Assembly: GCA_910586645.1 (NCBI GenBank) | Contig: CAJUIS010000003.1 | Span: 62,001-126,000 of the forward strand | DNA from: an uncultured Lachnospiraceae bacterium | GTDB taxonomy: Bacteria > Bacillota > Clostridia > Lachnospirales > Lachnospiraceae | DNA length: 64,000 nucleotides | Direction: 5' to 3' | Shown here: positions 53,029-60,476 of the stretch, piece after piece | How positions within the stretch are numbered: position 1 is the first letter of the stretch | How the letters are laid out: the number at the start of each line of letters is the position of its first letter | Program-made: the position numbers and the translations under genes | Notes under the pieces: generated by a model | Database searches by the model: none | What the model was told of the DNA's origin: nothing | The model's input: only the letters and a program-made list of their open reading frames with translations

Positions 53029-53511
53029 TCACGAAGAATATGCAAAATCTGCCAGGGCTGCAAGCGGTTCTTTTTCCGGTTTCGCCCAGTAATTTTCCGT
53101 CTGGGTTTTCGTTTCCTTCTCCGTTTTGCCTCTGCCCTTCATCTCTTCACAATGCCTGCGCGCCTCTTCTTCCATTTTCCGGCACCGCTCTTTTGTTTCT
53201 TTTAAAAGAGCTTCCGCTTCTCTGCGGCTCTGCTCCGCCATTCTGGCGCACTCTTCTTCCTGCCTTGCGCTCATCTCTTCTACATTTTCCAGATAGCGCG
53301 CCGCCGCATCCTGCGCCGCCTCAAACACACCGCTTATCGATACCGACGCTGCGGCGATAGAACCTGCCGTATCAATCGCAATCTTCCTCGACTTGAGCCT
53401 GCGTTCCGCGTCTGCGAGCTTATCCTTCAGAGCTTCCATTTCCTCATCCTGCTGAATTAAAAGCTCCAGCAAATCGCTGCGCCTTAACTTCCTAAGTTCC
53501 CTGTCTGTCAT
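53029..53511 (-). CDS. Coiled-coil protein of unknown function, first gene of the pilus locus
   Basis: 160 residues, highly charged. N-terminus TDRELRKLRRSDLLELLIQQ is followed by long heptad-rich helices (EEMEALKDKLADAERRLKSR and, after a small hydrophobic AGSIAAASVSISGVFEAAQDA segment, RQEEECARMAEQSRREAEALL). No signal peptide, so cytosolic or membrane-associated. Similar proteins occur beside pilus signal peptidase genes in Lachnospiraceae; a DivIVA-like scaffold role is a guess. GGGAG precedes the ATG at 53511, and direct repeats lie about 80-120 bases upstream. Confidence 0.75.
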   Translation of the reverse strand: MTDRELRKLRRSDLLELLIQQDEEMEALKDKLADAERRLKSRKIAIDTAGSIAAASVSISGVFEAAQDAAARYLENVEEMSARQEEECARMAEQSRREAEALLKETKERCRKMEEEARRHCEEMKGRGKTEKETKTQTENYWAKPEKEPLAALADFAYSS

Positions 53512-53592
53512 ATTTTACTATCTCCCAGTCTGGTTTTGCGTTTCTTCTTTCTGTCTGCAGATTTGCGCTTTTTCACATCTTCTGAACGTATC

Positions 53593-53628
53593 TTACACGA
53601 TGGAGCATTACACGAATCATTACATTGA
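53593..53628. promoter_or_regulatory. Direct repeats TTACACGA, TTACACGA, TTACATTGA upstream of the pilus operon
   Basis: Plus-strand copies at 53593-53600, 53608-53615 and 53620-53628 (start-to-start distances 15 and 12). They lie in the 192-base gap between the BTAD regulator and the first structural gene. SARP-type regulators bind short direct repeats, so this is a candidate site; binding is untested. Confidence 0.5.
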
Positions 53629-53703
53629 GAAACCTTCGCATTTTTTTATAATATGTCAAATTTTATTGTATTTTTTCCCGTATGATTGTTTAGAATGACG
53701 TAT

Positions 53704-54942
53704 TTAACCCGCCGCCCGCCCCCTTGACTCCCTGGAGCTGTCGTTCATTTCCGCAACGGGAAACGCGTCAAAATGGATGTAATTCTTCCATAACTTATTT
53801 TCCTCGGAAAATCTCTCAATAATCCTGTCAAAAATCAAATCGCAGTTTTCTCCGGCGGTTCCCACCAGAAGAATCAAAAACTGCGAAGAACTGAATCTTG
53901 TAAACGTATCGCACCGCCGCAGGCTTTCTTTAATCGCTTCACGAAGCTTTTCAGACATAATGTCAAGCGTCTCTTTGTCTTCCTGCGGACGCCCTTTGTC
54001 GTCCGTAATGGTGCACATCATAAGGTACATACACGGATCCGTACGTTCCATGATGCGGCAGGCAAAAATGTATTCATCCCGAAAACTTGGAAGGCTGCAG
54101 TAGTACGCCCCGTCGTATCTGCCTGTCTCCGAAAGCAGCTTGTCTTTGATCTCCCTTATGACTTCCGGCTTTCTTTTGACATGCCCGCTGATGGACTTCA
54201 ACTGTTTCATCATCCGCTCGGACGGCGTAATGCCGAGTTCCTCAAAGAACAGTTTTTCTGTATCTTTATATTCTTTGAACGCCTCTTTGTAGCGGTTCAT
54301 GGCAATGTAACAGTCAATCTTTACCGCCTGCCATTCGTCAAAAGGATAAATCCTGGCCGCCCTTCCGCTGAGCCTTAAAATCTCTTCATAATCCTCATGC
54401 TCTTTCAGATACTCACACAGCCAGAACAGGCTCGCCTCAAAAAGCTTCTTATACTGCATGGCTTCCACCATGACCCATTCTTCTCCCGAAAGCTCCTGCA
54501 AAAATTCTCCCCTATATAATTCACAGGCTTCCTGCAACAGTTCCGCCTTCCTGTCCCGATCCGCCGTCCCGTCCGCCTGCGTTACCAGCCTGCGGAACTC
54601 CAGGGCATCCACTTCCAGCTTCATCGGGCAGTTCCAGTAATAAACCCCGCTCTTAATCGTAACATAATCGTACTCCGGAAACCCCGCGTCCAGAATCCGT
54701 TTCTTTAACCGATGCACCGTAACCCTCAAATTATTCGCCGCATCCGCCACTTCGTCCCTTCCATAAAGATCTTCCAGCAGCTTATTCCTTACAATCCCGC
54801 CGGAACCGCTGTGGCACAGAATCATCAATAATCTCTGTACCCTTGTCATCCCCTTTTCTCCAAATGGAACTGCCTCACCGTCATACAGGATGACGATCCT
54901 CCCAAACATCCGCACTTTCAGCGCCGGAAATTCTCTTTCCAT
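53704..54942 (-). CDS. BTAD (SARP/AfsR-type) transcriptional regulator with degenerate GGDEF-like C-terminus
   Basis: 412 residues. N-terminal winged-helix DNA-binding domain (about 5-95, RVQRLLMILCHSGSGG, NLRVTVHRLKKRI), bacterial transcriptional activation domain of helical repeats (about 100-250, ending ELGITPSERMMKQL), and a C-terminal region (about 270-390) resembling a GGDEF fold, with CDTFTRFSSSQFLILL where active enzymes have R-x-GGDEF. It probably activates the pilus genes directly downstream. The ATG at 54942 has AAGG four bases before it and a G9 tract upstream. Confidence 0.85.
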   Translation of the reverse strand: MEREFPALKVRMFGRIVILYDGEAVPFGEKGMTRVQRLLMILCHSGSGGIVRNKLLEDLYGRDEVADAANNLRVTVHRLKKRILDAGFPEYDYVTIKSGVYYWNCPMKLEVDALEFRRLVTQADGTADRDRKAELLQEACELYRGEFLQELSGEEWVMVEAMQYKKLFEASLFWLCEYLKEHEDYEEILRLSGRAARIYPFDEWQAVKIDCYIAMNRYKEAFKEYKDTEKLFFEELGITPSERMMKQLKSISGHVKRKPEVIREIKDKLLSETGRYDGAYYCSLPSFRDEYIFACRIMERTDPCMYLMMCTITDDKGRPQEDKETLDIMSEKLREAIKESLRRCDTFTRFSSSQFLILLVGTAGENCDLIFDRIIERFSEENKLWKNYIHFDAFPVAEMNDSSRESRGRAAG

Positions 54943-54954
54943 TGTACCTTAATA

Positions 54955-54963
54955 CCCCCCCCC
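54955..54963 (-). repeat. G9 homopolymer in the regulator leader
   Basis: Nine G's on the minus strand between an AGGAGG box and the ATG at 54942, inside the 5' leader of the BTAD gene. Such tracts can change length during replication. Confidence 0.85.
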
Positions 54964-55014
54964 GGAAAAATTGACCTCCTGTTACCTTATATTATATCTT
55001 GTACTCATATTATG

Positions 55015-55043
55015 AATATATTCCATATGAAAATAAAAGTCAA
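55015..55043 (-). promoter_or_regulatory. Promoter of the BTAD regulator gene
   Basis: Minus strand: -35 TTGACT (55043-55038), 17-base spacer, -10 TATATT (55020-55015). The 55050-55280 stretch between the divergent promoters is AT-rich; nothing else definite is seen there. Confidence 0.75.
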
Positions 55044-55280
55044 TCTTTGATTGCCTTTTTCAGTATATGCCATATTTGCTTTTTTGTTTTTCAGGGAAAG
55101 ACGCCTGCCGTACAGCAAACCTTACAGAATATATTGTATATAATATATATCGGCTCTATTTTTTTAATATTTAGAAATTTCAAATTTTTTTGAATTTTTA
55201 TCCATTCTTTATCCACTCCAAACAGGCAGGTTTCTCTGGCAGGCGGCTGCTTAACGGCCTTCACAATGCAGACGACAGTC

Positions 55281-55309
55281 TTGCATACCACTTTTATTTG
55301 TGCTATACT
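55281..55309 (+). promoter_or_regulatory. Promoter of the type IV pilus-like operon
   Basis: -35 TTGCAT (55281-55286), 17-base spacer, -10 TATACT (55304-55309) with TGC extension. A small AT stem-loop (CTGAAAAA/TTTTTCAG, 55322-55341) lies in the leader. Confidence 0.75.
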
Positions 55310-55394
55310 CTCTAAACAAAGCTGAAAAATAATTTTTTCAGACTGCTTTTATGGAATTCACCGGCAGATTATATCAGTAAGGAGGATGCGCGGC

Positions 55395-56402
55395 ATGATA
55401 CGCAAAAAAATATTGTCTGCCCTGTGTTTTCTGATTTTGTCCGGCATCCTTATCTGCGGATGCTCTGACGATCAGAAACTTCCGGAGGCGTTAGCCGAAA
55501 AAAAAGATTCTTCCGGCCCGTCCAAAAGCGGCAGCTCAAAAGGAGGCAAAAACGCCGGGGATAAAAAAGAGCAAAATAAAACCCCCCGCGACCACACGCC
55601 GAAAGTCCTTATGCCGGAAGCGTCGGGAACCCAGGTTTTTAACAATGATTTTGTCACTATAGACGCCTCGCATACGGACGCAGGCTATTTTATGGTCAAA
55701 TACCTGGGAACCAATAAAAAGGTCAAGCTTCGCATCAACGGCCCTGACCAGTCGGAATATGTCTATCTTTTATCCGGCACAGACGACTTTGAGACGTTTC
55801 CTCTCTCAGGCGGCAGCGGCGCATATCTGGTGCAGATCCTTGAGAATGCGGGCGGCGATATGTATGCGGTCGCTTATTCTGCGGATCTTGACGTATCGAT
55901 TGCGGATGAATTCAGCCCGTTTCTCTATCCGAATCAATACGTAAATTTCACCAAAGACAGCCTGACCGTCCAGAAGGGCGGCGAACTTGCAGAAGGAGCA
56001 GGTTCCGATCTGGAAGTGATTGAAAACATTTATCACTATGTCACAAGCGAGATTACATATGACGAAAAGAAAGCGGCAAGCGTCACTTACGGCTATCTGC
56101 CCGTGATCGACGAAACGCTGAAATCCGGAAAGGGCATCTGTTTTGATTATGCTTCGGTTATGAGCGCAATGCTCCGCACACAGGGAATCCCGACAAAACT
56201 TGAAGTCGGCTATTCCGGAGAGGCGTACCACGCCTGGATCAGCGCCTACGCTTCCGAAACCGGATGGGTAGACGACATTATTGAATTTGACGGAAAGTCC
56301 TGGACGCTGATGGATCCGACGCTTGCGGCGAACAACAGCGCCTCTTCCGTGAAACAGTACATCGGCGACGGTTCCAATTACGTCGTGAAGTATTCTTATT
56401 AA
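55395..56402 (+). CDS. Transglutaminase-like domain lipoprotein
   Basis: 335 residues. Signal peptide with lipobox LSGILICGC, then a charged Ser/Lys/Gly linker (GPSKSGSSKGGKNAG), a beta-sandwich-like region, and a C-terminal transglutaminase/cysteine-protease fold with Cys in GKGICFDYASVMSAMLR, His in EAYHAWISAY and Asp in WTLMDPT. All three catalytic residues are present. ATG 55395 lies nine bases after AAGGAGG, while ATG 55386 almost touches it. It opens the plus-strand pilus-like operon (32-base gap to the PilC gene); a role in processing or crosslinking envelope proteins is inference. Confidence 0.87.
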   Translation: MIRKKILSALCFLILSGILICGCSDDQKLPEALAEKKDSSGPSKSGSSKGGKNAGDKKEQNKTPRDHTPKVLMPEASGTQVFNNDFVTIDASHTDAGYFMVKYLGTNKKVKLRINGPDQSEYVYLLSGTDDFETFPLSGGSGAYLVQILENAGGDMYAVAYSADLDVSIADEFSPFLYPNQYVNFTKDSLTVQKGGELAEGAGSDLEVIENIYHYVTSEITYDEKKAASVTYGYLPVIDETLKSGKGICFDYASVMSAMLRTQGIPTKLEVGYSGEAYHAWISAYASETGWVDDIIEFDGKSWTLMDPTLAANNSASSVKQYIGDGSNYVVKYSY

Positions 56403-56434
56403 TTTTTTATTTTAACGTCCTGAAAGGAGATTTT

Positions 56435-57484
56435 ATGAGCAGCAAAAAATTGACTCCTCTGTCCAATACGGAGGCGGCTTCCTTTTGCTCACAGATGGCC
56501 CTCATTTTAAAATCAGGGATTTCTTCCGTGGAAGGAATTACCATTATGTTAGAGGACGCAAAGGAGCTGAATGAAAAGAAACTTCTCTCACAGATTTATG
56601 AGACAATGACCCGGACCGGCATTTTTTATGAATCGCTTGCAGATACAAAGGTTTTTCCGGAATATCTGCTGAATATGGTGCGCATTGGCGAACAGACGGG
56701 CAAACTGGACGAGGTTATGGAATCGCTTGCGGATTATTACGAGAAAGAGGCCAATCTTGCGCAGTCGGTGCGGCACGCCATTTCCTATCCCCTGATTATG
56801 GTGACGATGATGCTTCTCGTCATCCTCGTTTTGATTATGAAAGTCATGCCGGTCTTCAATCAGGTGTTTAAACAGCTTGGAAGTGAAATGACGGGTTTTT
56901 CACGGGCAATTTTAAACGTCGGAGAATTTTTAAACAACAACTTTTTTATTTTTGCCGGCGTCCTTGTCCTCCTCGCAGCGCTGATCTTATTCCTTGTAAA
57001 ATCCGAAAAAGGGAAAAAACTCATGCGTTCCTTTTTATACCGTTTTTCCCACACAAGAGAGCTTTCCGATCAGATTTCGGCTTACCGTTTCGCAAACGGA
57101 ATGGCTCTTACGTTAAGCAGCGGCTTAACGCCGGAGGAATGCCTGCACCAGACGCTTGGCCTGACGGAAGCAGGGCCGTTTCAGCGCAGGCTTGACCGCT
57201 GTTTCCAATCCGTTTCCAAGGGCGACGATCTCTGCCAGTCTCTCTTAAAGGAACATATCTTCACCGACATCTATGCCAGGATGGCCGCTATCGGCTCCCG
57301 TACCGGCGTGCTTGACGAAGTTATGCATACGATTTCAAAACAGTACGAATCGGACATTGACGTACGGTTTGCCGGAATCATTGCAAAAGTGGAGCCTACG
57401 CTGGTTATTGTTCTTTCTCTGGTAGTCGGAGCGATTCTGCTGTCGGTAATGCTTCCGCTTATGAGCATTATGTCGGTGCTTTAA
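56435..57484 (+). CDS. Type II secretion / type IV pilus inner-membrane platform protein (PilC/GspF family)
   Basis: 349 residues with two T2SSF repeats: cytosolic helical domain containing GISSVEGITIML and RTGIFYESLAD, membrane helix VTMMLLVILVLIMKVMPVF, a second helical domain with GLTPEECLHQTL and IGSRTGVLDEVM, and final helix TLVIVLSLVVGAILLSVMLPL. It anchors the motor ATPase to the growing pilus or pseudopilus. AAAGGAG precedes the ATG. The size matches ComGB/PilC of Gram-positive systems. Confidence 0.92.
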   Translation: MSSKKLTPLSNTEAASFCSQMALILKSGISSVEGITIMLEDAKELNEKKLLSQIYETMTRTGIFYESLADTKVFPEYLLNMVRIGEQTGKLDEVMESLADYYEKEANLAQSVRHAISYPLIMVTMMLLVILVLIMKVMPVFNQVFKQLGSEMTGFSRAILNVGEFLNNNFFIFAGVLVLLAALILFLVKSEKGKKLMRSFLYRFSHTRELSDQISAYRFANGMALTLSSGLTPEECLHQTLGLTEAGPFQRRLDRCFQSVSKGDDLCQSLLKEHIFTDIYARMAAIGSRTGVLDEVMHTISKQYESDIDVRFAGIIAKVEPTLVIVLSLVVGAILLSVMLPLMSIMSVL

Positions 57485-57511
57485 TCCGGACAAAGAAAGG
57501 GGACATTTTGC

Positions 57512-57850
57512 ATGAACAACCGCTTTTCAAAAAAGAAAAAGGACCGTTTCGGCCATCGGAATCTATGGATTTCCCTTATTCTTTTTGCATTCGTCTTTGG
57601 GGCGGTCTTATCCGGAATCGCTTCCGTTTCCAGGAAAACAGACGACGAAGCGCAAAAGACGCTGGAACAGGCCGTAATGCGGGGCATTACATACTGCTAC
57701 GCAATGGAAGGCTCCTATCCGGAAAGCCTTTCGTACCTGAAAGAGCATTACGGGCTTTTCTATAACGAAGACGATTATTTTATCGATTACCATCCGATGG
57801 GAGCCAATATGATGCCGGACGTCACTATCATTAAAAAGACAGACGACTAG
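57512..57850 (+). CDS. Small one-helix protein in the pilus-like operon
   Basis: 112 residues. Basic N-terminus (NRFSKKKKDRFGHR), one helix (WISLILFAFVFGAVLSGIA) and a short extracytoplasmic part with YCYAMEGSYPESLSYL, which recalls the alpha-helix-to-loop start of pseudopilins. No canonical prepilin cleavage motif (G-FTLxE) is present. I do not recognise a named family. AAAGGGG precedes the ATG by nine bases. Confidence 0.75.
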   Translation: MNNRFSKKKKDRFGHRNLWISLILFAFVFGAVLSGIASVSRKTDDEAQKTLEQAVMRGITYCYAMEGSYPESLSYLKEHYGLFYNEDDYFIDYHPMGANMMPDVTIIKKTDD

Positions 57851-57867
57851 GGAGGAGGAAATGTTCA

Positions 57868-58350
57868 TTGGAATTTCGCACAAACAGACATGTCATTGAT
57901 CTTGTTTTTCCCATAGCGGTTTTTTTCGTATTTACGGCATCTTCCCTTGCTGTTTTAATGCTTGCCGCTAACATTTACCACACGCAGACGACGGACGCGG
58001 ACAATAATTACATGACCCGCACCTCTCTGGCCTATGTCAGTGAAAAAATCCGTCAAAATGACGCAAACGGCGGCATTTCCGTCCGTACAGTGGAAGACAG
58101 AAGCTGTCTTGCCATAGAAAGCGTTTCTTATGATGTTTCTTACACGACTTATATCTACGAATACGAAGGGACGTTAAAGGAGCTTTTTATCCGGGACGAC
58201 GCGAAACTGCGCCTAAAGGACGGCAAAGATATTATGGAAGTCAAAGAATTTTCAATCGAAGAGATTGGCGACGGCCTGTTCCGTTTTGCGTCCTCGGATC
58301 TGGACGGAAACAAGACGGCGCTGATTGTTTCGGAAAGGAGTGCGCCATGA
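57868..58350 (+). CDS. Small one-helix protein, DUF4860-like
   Basis: 160 residues from a TTG at 57868, nine bases after AGGAGG. One N-terminal helix (VIDLVFPIAVFFVFTASSLAVLML) and a beta-rich extracellular domain with ANGGISVRTVEDRSCLAIES and YTTYIYEYEGTLKELFI. The arrangement fits DUF4860, found in Firmicute pseudopilus-like operons; I assign it with moderate confidence. The last four bases overlap the next start (ATGA). Confidence 0.72.
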   Translation: MEFRTNRHVIDLVFPIAVFFVFTASSLAVLMLAANIYHTQTTDADNNYMTRTSLAYVSEKIRQNDANGGISVRTVEDRSCLAIESVSYDVSYTTYIYEYEGTLKELFIRDDAKLRLKDGKDIMEVKEFSIEEIGDGLFRFASSDLDGNKTALIVSERSAP

Positions 58351-58817
58351 ATCGTTCCAGCAGCCGCGGCAGCACGTTTCTTATGGAAATTATGGCCGCT
58401 ATCCTGTTTTTTTCTCTTGTAAGCGCTTTGTGCCTTCAGATGTTTTTAAAATCCAGCCAGTTGAGCAAAGACACCGCAAATTTAAGCTCGGCGGCCAGCC
58501 AGGTCAGAAATGCCGCGGAACTTATCAAACACGCGGCGTCCTCTTCCGCCCAGGCAGACAAAAACAGCTTTTTTCCGGAATGCCTTTTAGAGGAATATCC
58601 AAACGCTGCGACTGGCTCTGTACAGACAGTCGTCTATTTTGACAAAAAATGGAATTACTGTCCGGCCGGAGACGCTGCCTTCTGCATGAAAATTACACCG
58701 ACCAATACAGAAGATGCGTCTCTTCTGCATTTCTATTTCGAGGTTCTGCATATGAACGGCAGCAAAGACGGCATTTATTCCATGGATTTGGAGCTTCATG
58801 TTCCAAACCAGCCATAG
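58347..58817 (+). CDS. Pseudopilin-like protein with displaced Glu
   Basis: 156 residues. The N-terminus MNRSSSRGSTFLMEIMAAIL resembles a type IV prepilin start: short basic leader, Gly, then hydrophobic helix. However the Glu falls at position +6 after the Gly rather than +5. The rest is Ala/Ser-rich helix (SSQLSKDTANLSSAASQ) followed by a beta-like domain. It overlaps the preceding gene by 4 bases with GGAG before the ATG. Probably a minor pseudopilin. Confidence 0.75.
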   Translation: MNRSSSRGSTFLMEIMAAILFFSLVSALCLQMFLKSSQLSKDTANLSSAASQVRNAAELIKHAASSSAQADKNSFFPECLLEEYPNAATGSVQTVVYFDKKWNYCPAGDAAFCMKITPTNTEDASLLHFYFEVLHMNGSKDGIYSMDLELHVPNQP

Positions 58818-58849
58818 TCTATTTTATGATTGAAGTGAGGCGTTCGTTT

Positions 58850-59344
58850 ATGAAGAAAAAAAATTTACCTGTTACGAATATTGGAACGGTATCGCTGATG
58901 ATGATGTTCATCGTCCTCTGCATGGTTACATTTGCCGCGCTTTCTCTTACGTCGGCTTCCCATGACGCCCGTCTTGGCCAGAAACTTGCAGACAGGCAGA
59001 CGGAATTTTATCACGCTTCCAATCAGGCGGAAGAGATGCTCGCCAAAGTGGACGACATAATTGCCAGCGCCTATAAAACCACGACGGATGAAACGGCATA
59101 CTACCGTACAATCAACAAAGATCTGCTTCTTTGTTCTGCGGAAGCCGTCTGGACGGATCAGGAGCTTGACGTGATGTTTCAGGTGCCGGTCAATGATTTT
59201 CAGACAATTCAGGTTCTGCTCGACGTACCGTCCCCGCAGCAGATTAAGTCGGAACAGCCCGGCTCTTTTTACAAAATCCTTTCCTGGAAAATTCTCTATA
59301 CAAAAGCCTGGAAAAGCGACGATACCATACAGTTAATCCAATAA
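58850..59344 (+). CDS. Small one-helix secreted/membrane protein in the pilus-like operon
   Basis: 164 residues from the ATG at 58850 with GTGAGG nine bases upstream; ATG at 58826 is an alternative. N-terminus MKKKNLPVTNIGTVSLMMMF continues into a helix (VLCMVTFAALSLTSA), then a helical region (DARLGQKLADRQTEFYHASNQ) of the kind seen after pilin-type helices, and a beta-rich end. Not recognised as a named family; by position a pseudopilin-like component. Confidence 0.72.
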   Translation: MKKKNLPVTNIGTVSLMMMFIVLCMVTFAALSLTSASHDARLGQKLADRQTEFYHASNQAEEMLAKVDDIIASAYKTTTDETAYYRTINKDLLLCSAEAVWTDQELDVMFQVPVNDFQTIQVLLDVPSPQQIKSEQPGSFYKILSWKILYTKAWKSDDTIQLIQ

Positions 59345-59381
59345 TCAAGAATTTATTATTTCATTTTAAGGAGGCTTATCT

Positions 59382-60446
59382 ATGAGTTTAAACGCAATTG
59401 ATCTGCTAAAGCAAGCCGTAGAGCAGGAGGCTTCGGATGTTTTTATTGTGGCCGGCCTTCCCGTTTCCATGCGTCAGAACGGTTCTGTCGTCCGAATCGG
59501 AGAAGATCGCCTGCTGCCGGACGATACCCGTTTTGTCATTACGCAAATCTATGAAATGGCGAATAACCGTTCCATGAACAAACTGAATACGATGGGAGAC
59601 GATGATTTTTCCTTTGCCGTGCCAGGGCTGTCCAGATTCCGTGTCAGCGCCTATAAGCAGCGCAGCACGCTGTCCGTTGTCATCCGTATTATTACGTTTA
59701 CGCTTCCAAATCCGGAAGATTTAAACATTCCGCACAAAATCATTGATTTCGCGAAATTCCCAAAAGGAATGGTTTTAATCACCGGAGCGGCGGGCAGCGG
59801 AAAATCCACTTCCCTTGCCTGCATGATTGATTATATCAACCAGCATTACAGCAAACACATTATCACGTTAGAGGATCCTGTGGAGTTTCTGCACCGCCAC
59901 AACAAGAGCATCGTAAGCCAGCGTGAAATCAGCGTTGACACCGAAAGCTACGTTACGGCGCTCCGCGCTTCGCTGCGCCAGAGCCCGAACGTTATCCTGC
60001 TTGGCGAAATGCGCGACTATGAAACGATTCAGGTTGCCATGACGGCCGCGGAAACGGGCCATCTGATTTTTTCCACGCTGCATACGATTGGAGCGGCCAA
60101 TACGATTGACCGTATTATCGACGTATTCCCGCCGAACCAGCAGCGCCAGATCGCCGTACAGCTCTCCATGGTGCTGCAGGCTGTTGTTTCACAGCAGCTT
60201 GTCCCATCCACAGACGGCAGGATGGTTCCGGCGTTTGAGATTATGACGATGACCCCGGCCATCCGGAACATGATCCGCGACAATAAAATTCCGCAGATTG
60301 AAGGCGTTTTGTATTCTTCCGTAAACGCAGATATGGTGCCTATGGACGGAAGTCTCTTAAATCTGTACAAAACCGGACGCATTACGGCGGATACGGCGCT
60401 TGAATTTGCCACAAATCCGGAAATGATGAAAAAAAGAATGCAGTAA
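59382..60446 (+). CDS. pilT: Type IV pilus motor ATPase, PilT family
   Basis: 354 residues. Walker A TGAAGSGKST (about residues 132-141), Asp box LEDPVEFLH, Walker B ILLGEMRDYETI, His box AAETGHLIFSTLHT, and the PilT-characteristic AIRNMIRDNK near residue 295. No tetracysteine zinc motif of PilB/GspE. PilT enzymes power pilus retraction, but here it is the only motor ATPase in the operon, so it might drive both directions or another ATPase may be encoded elsewhere. AAGGAGG precedes the ATG; typA begins 30 bases downstream. Confidence 0.93.
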   Translation: MSLNAIDLLKQAVEQEASDVFIVAGLPVSMRQNGSVVRIGEDRLLPDDTRFVITQIYEMANNRSMNKLNTMGDDDFSFAVPGLSRFRVSAYKQRSTLSVVIRIITFTLPNPEDLNIPHKIIDFAKFPKGMVLITGAAGSGKSTSLACMIDYINQHYSKHIITLEDPVEFLHRHNKSIVSQREISVDTESYVTALRASLRQSPNVILLGEMRDYETIQVAMTAAETGHLIFSTLHTIGAANTIDRIIDVFPPNQQRQIAVQLSMVLQAVVSQQLVPSTDGRMVPAFEIMTMTPAIRNMIRDNKIPQIEGVLYSSVNADMVPMDGSLLNLYKTGRITADTALEFATNPEMMKKRMQ

Positions 60447-60476
60447 AAGACAACAGCAGAAGGAAGGACCAAAACT

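Noticed and set aside
55120..55200. Very AT-rich stretch (ATATTGTATATAATATATAT) considered as an origin or attachment site
   Set aside because: No repeats of DnaA-box type, no integrase or tRNA next to it; it fits an ordinary AT-rich region between divergent promoters.
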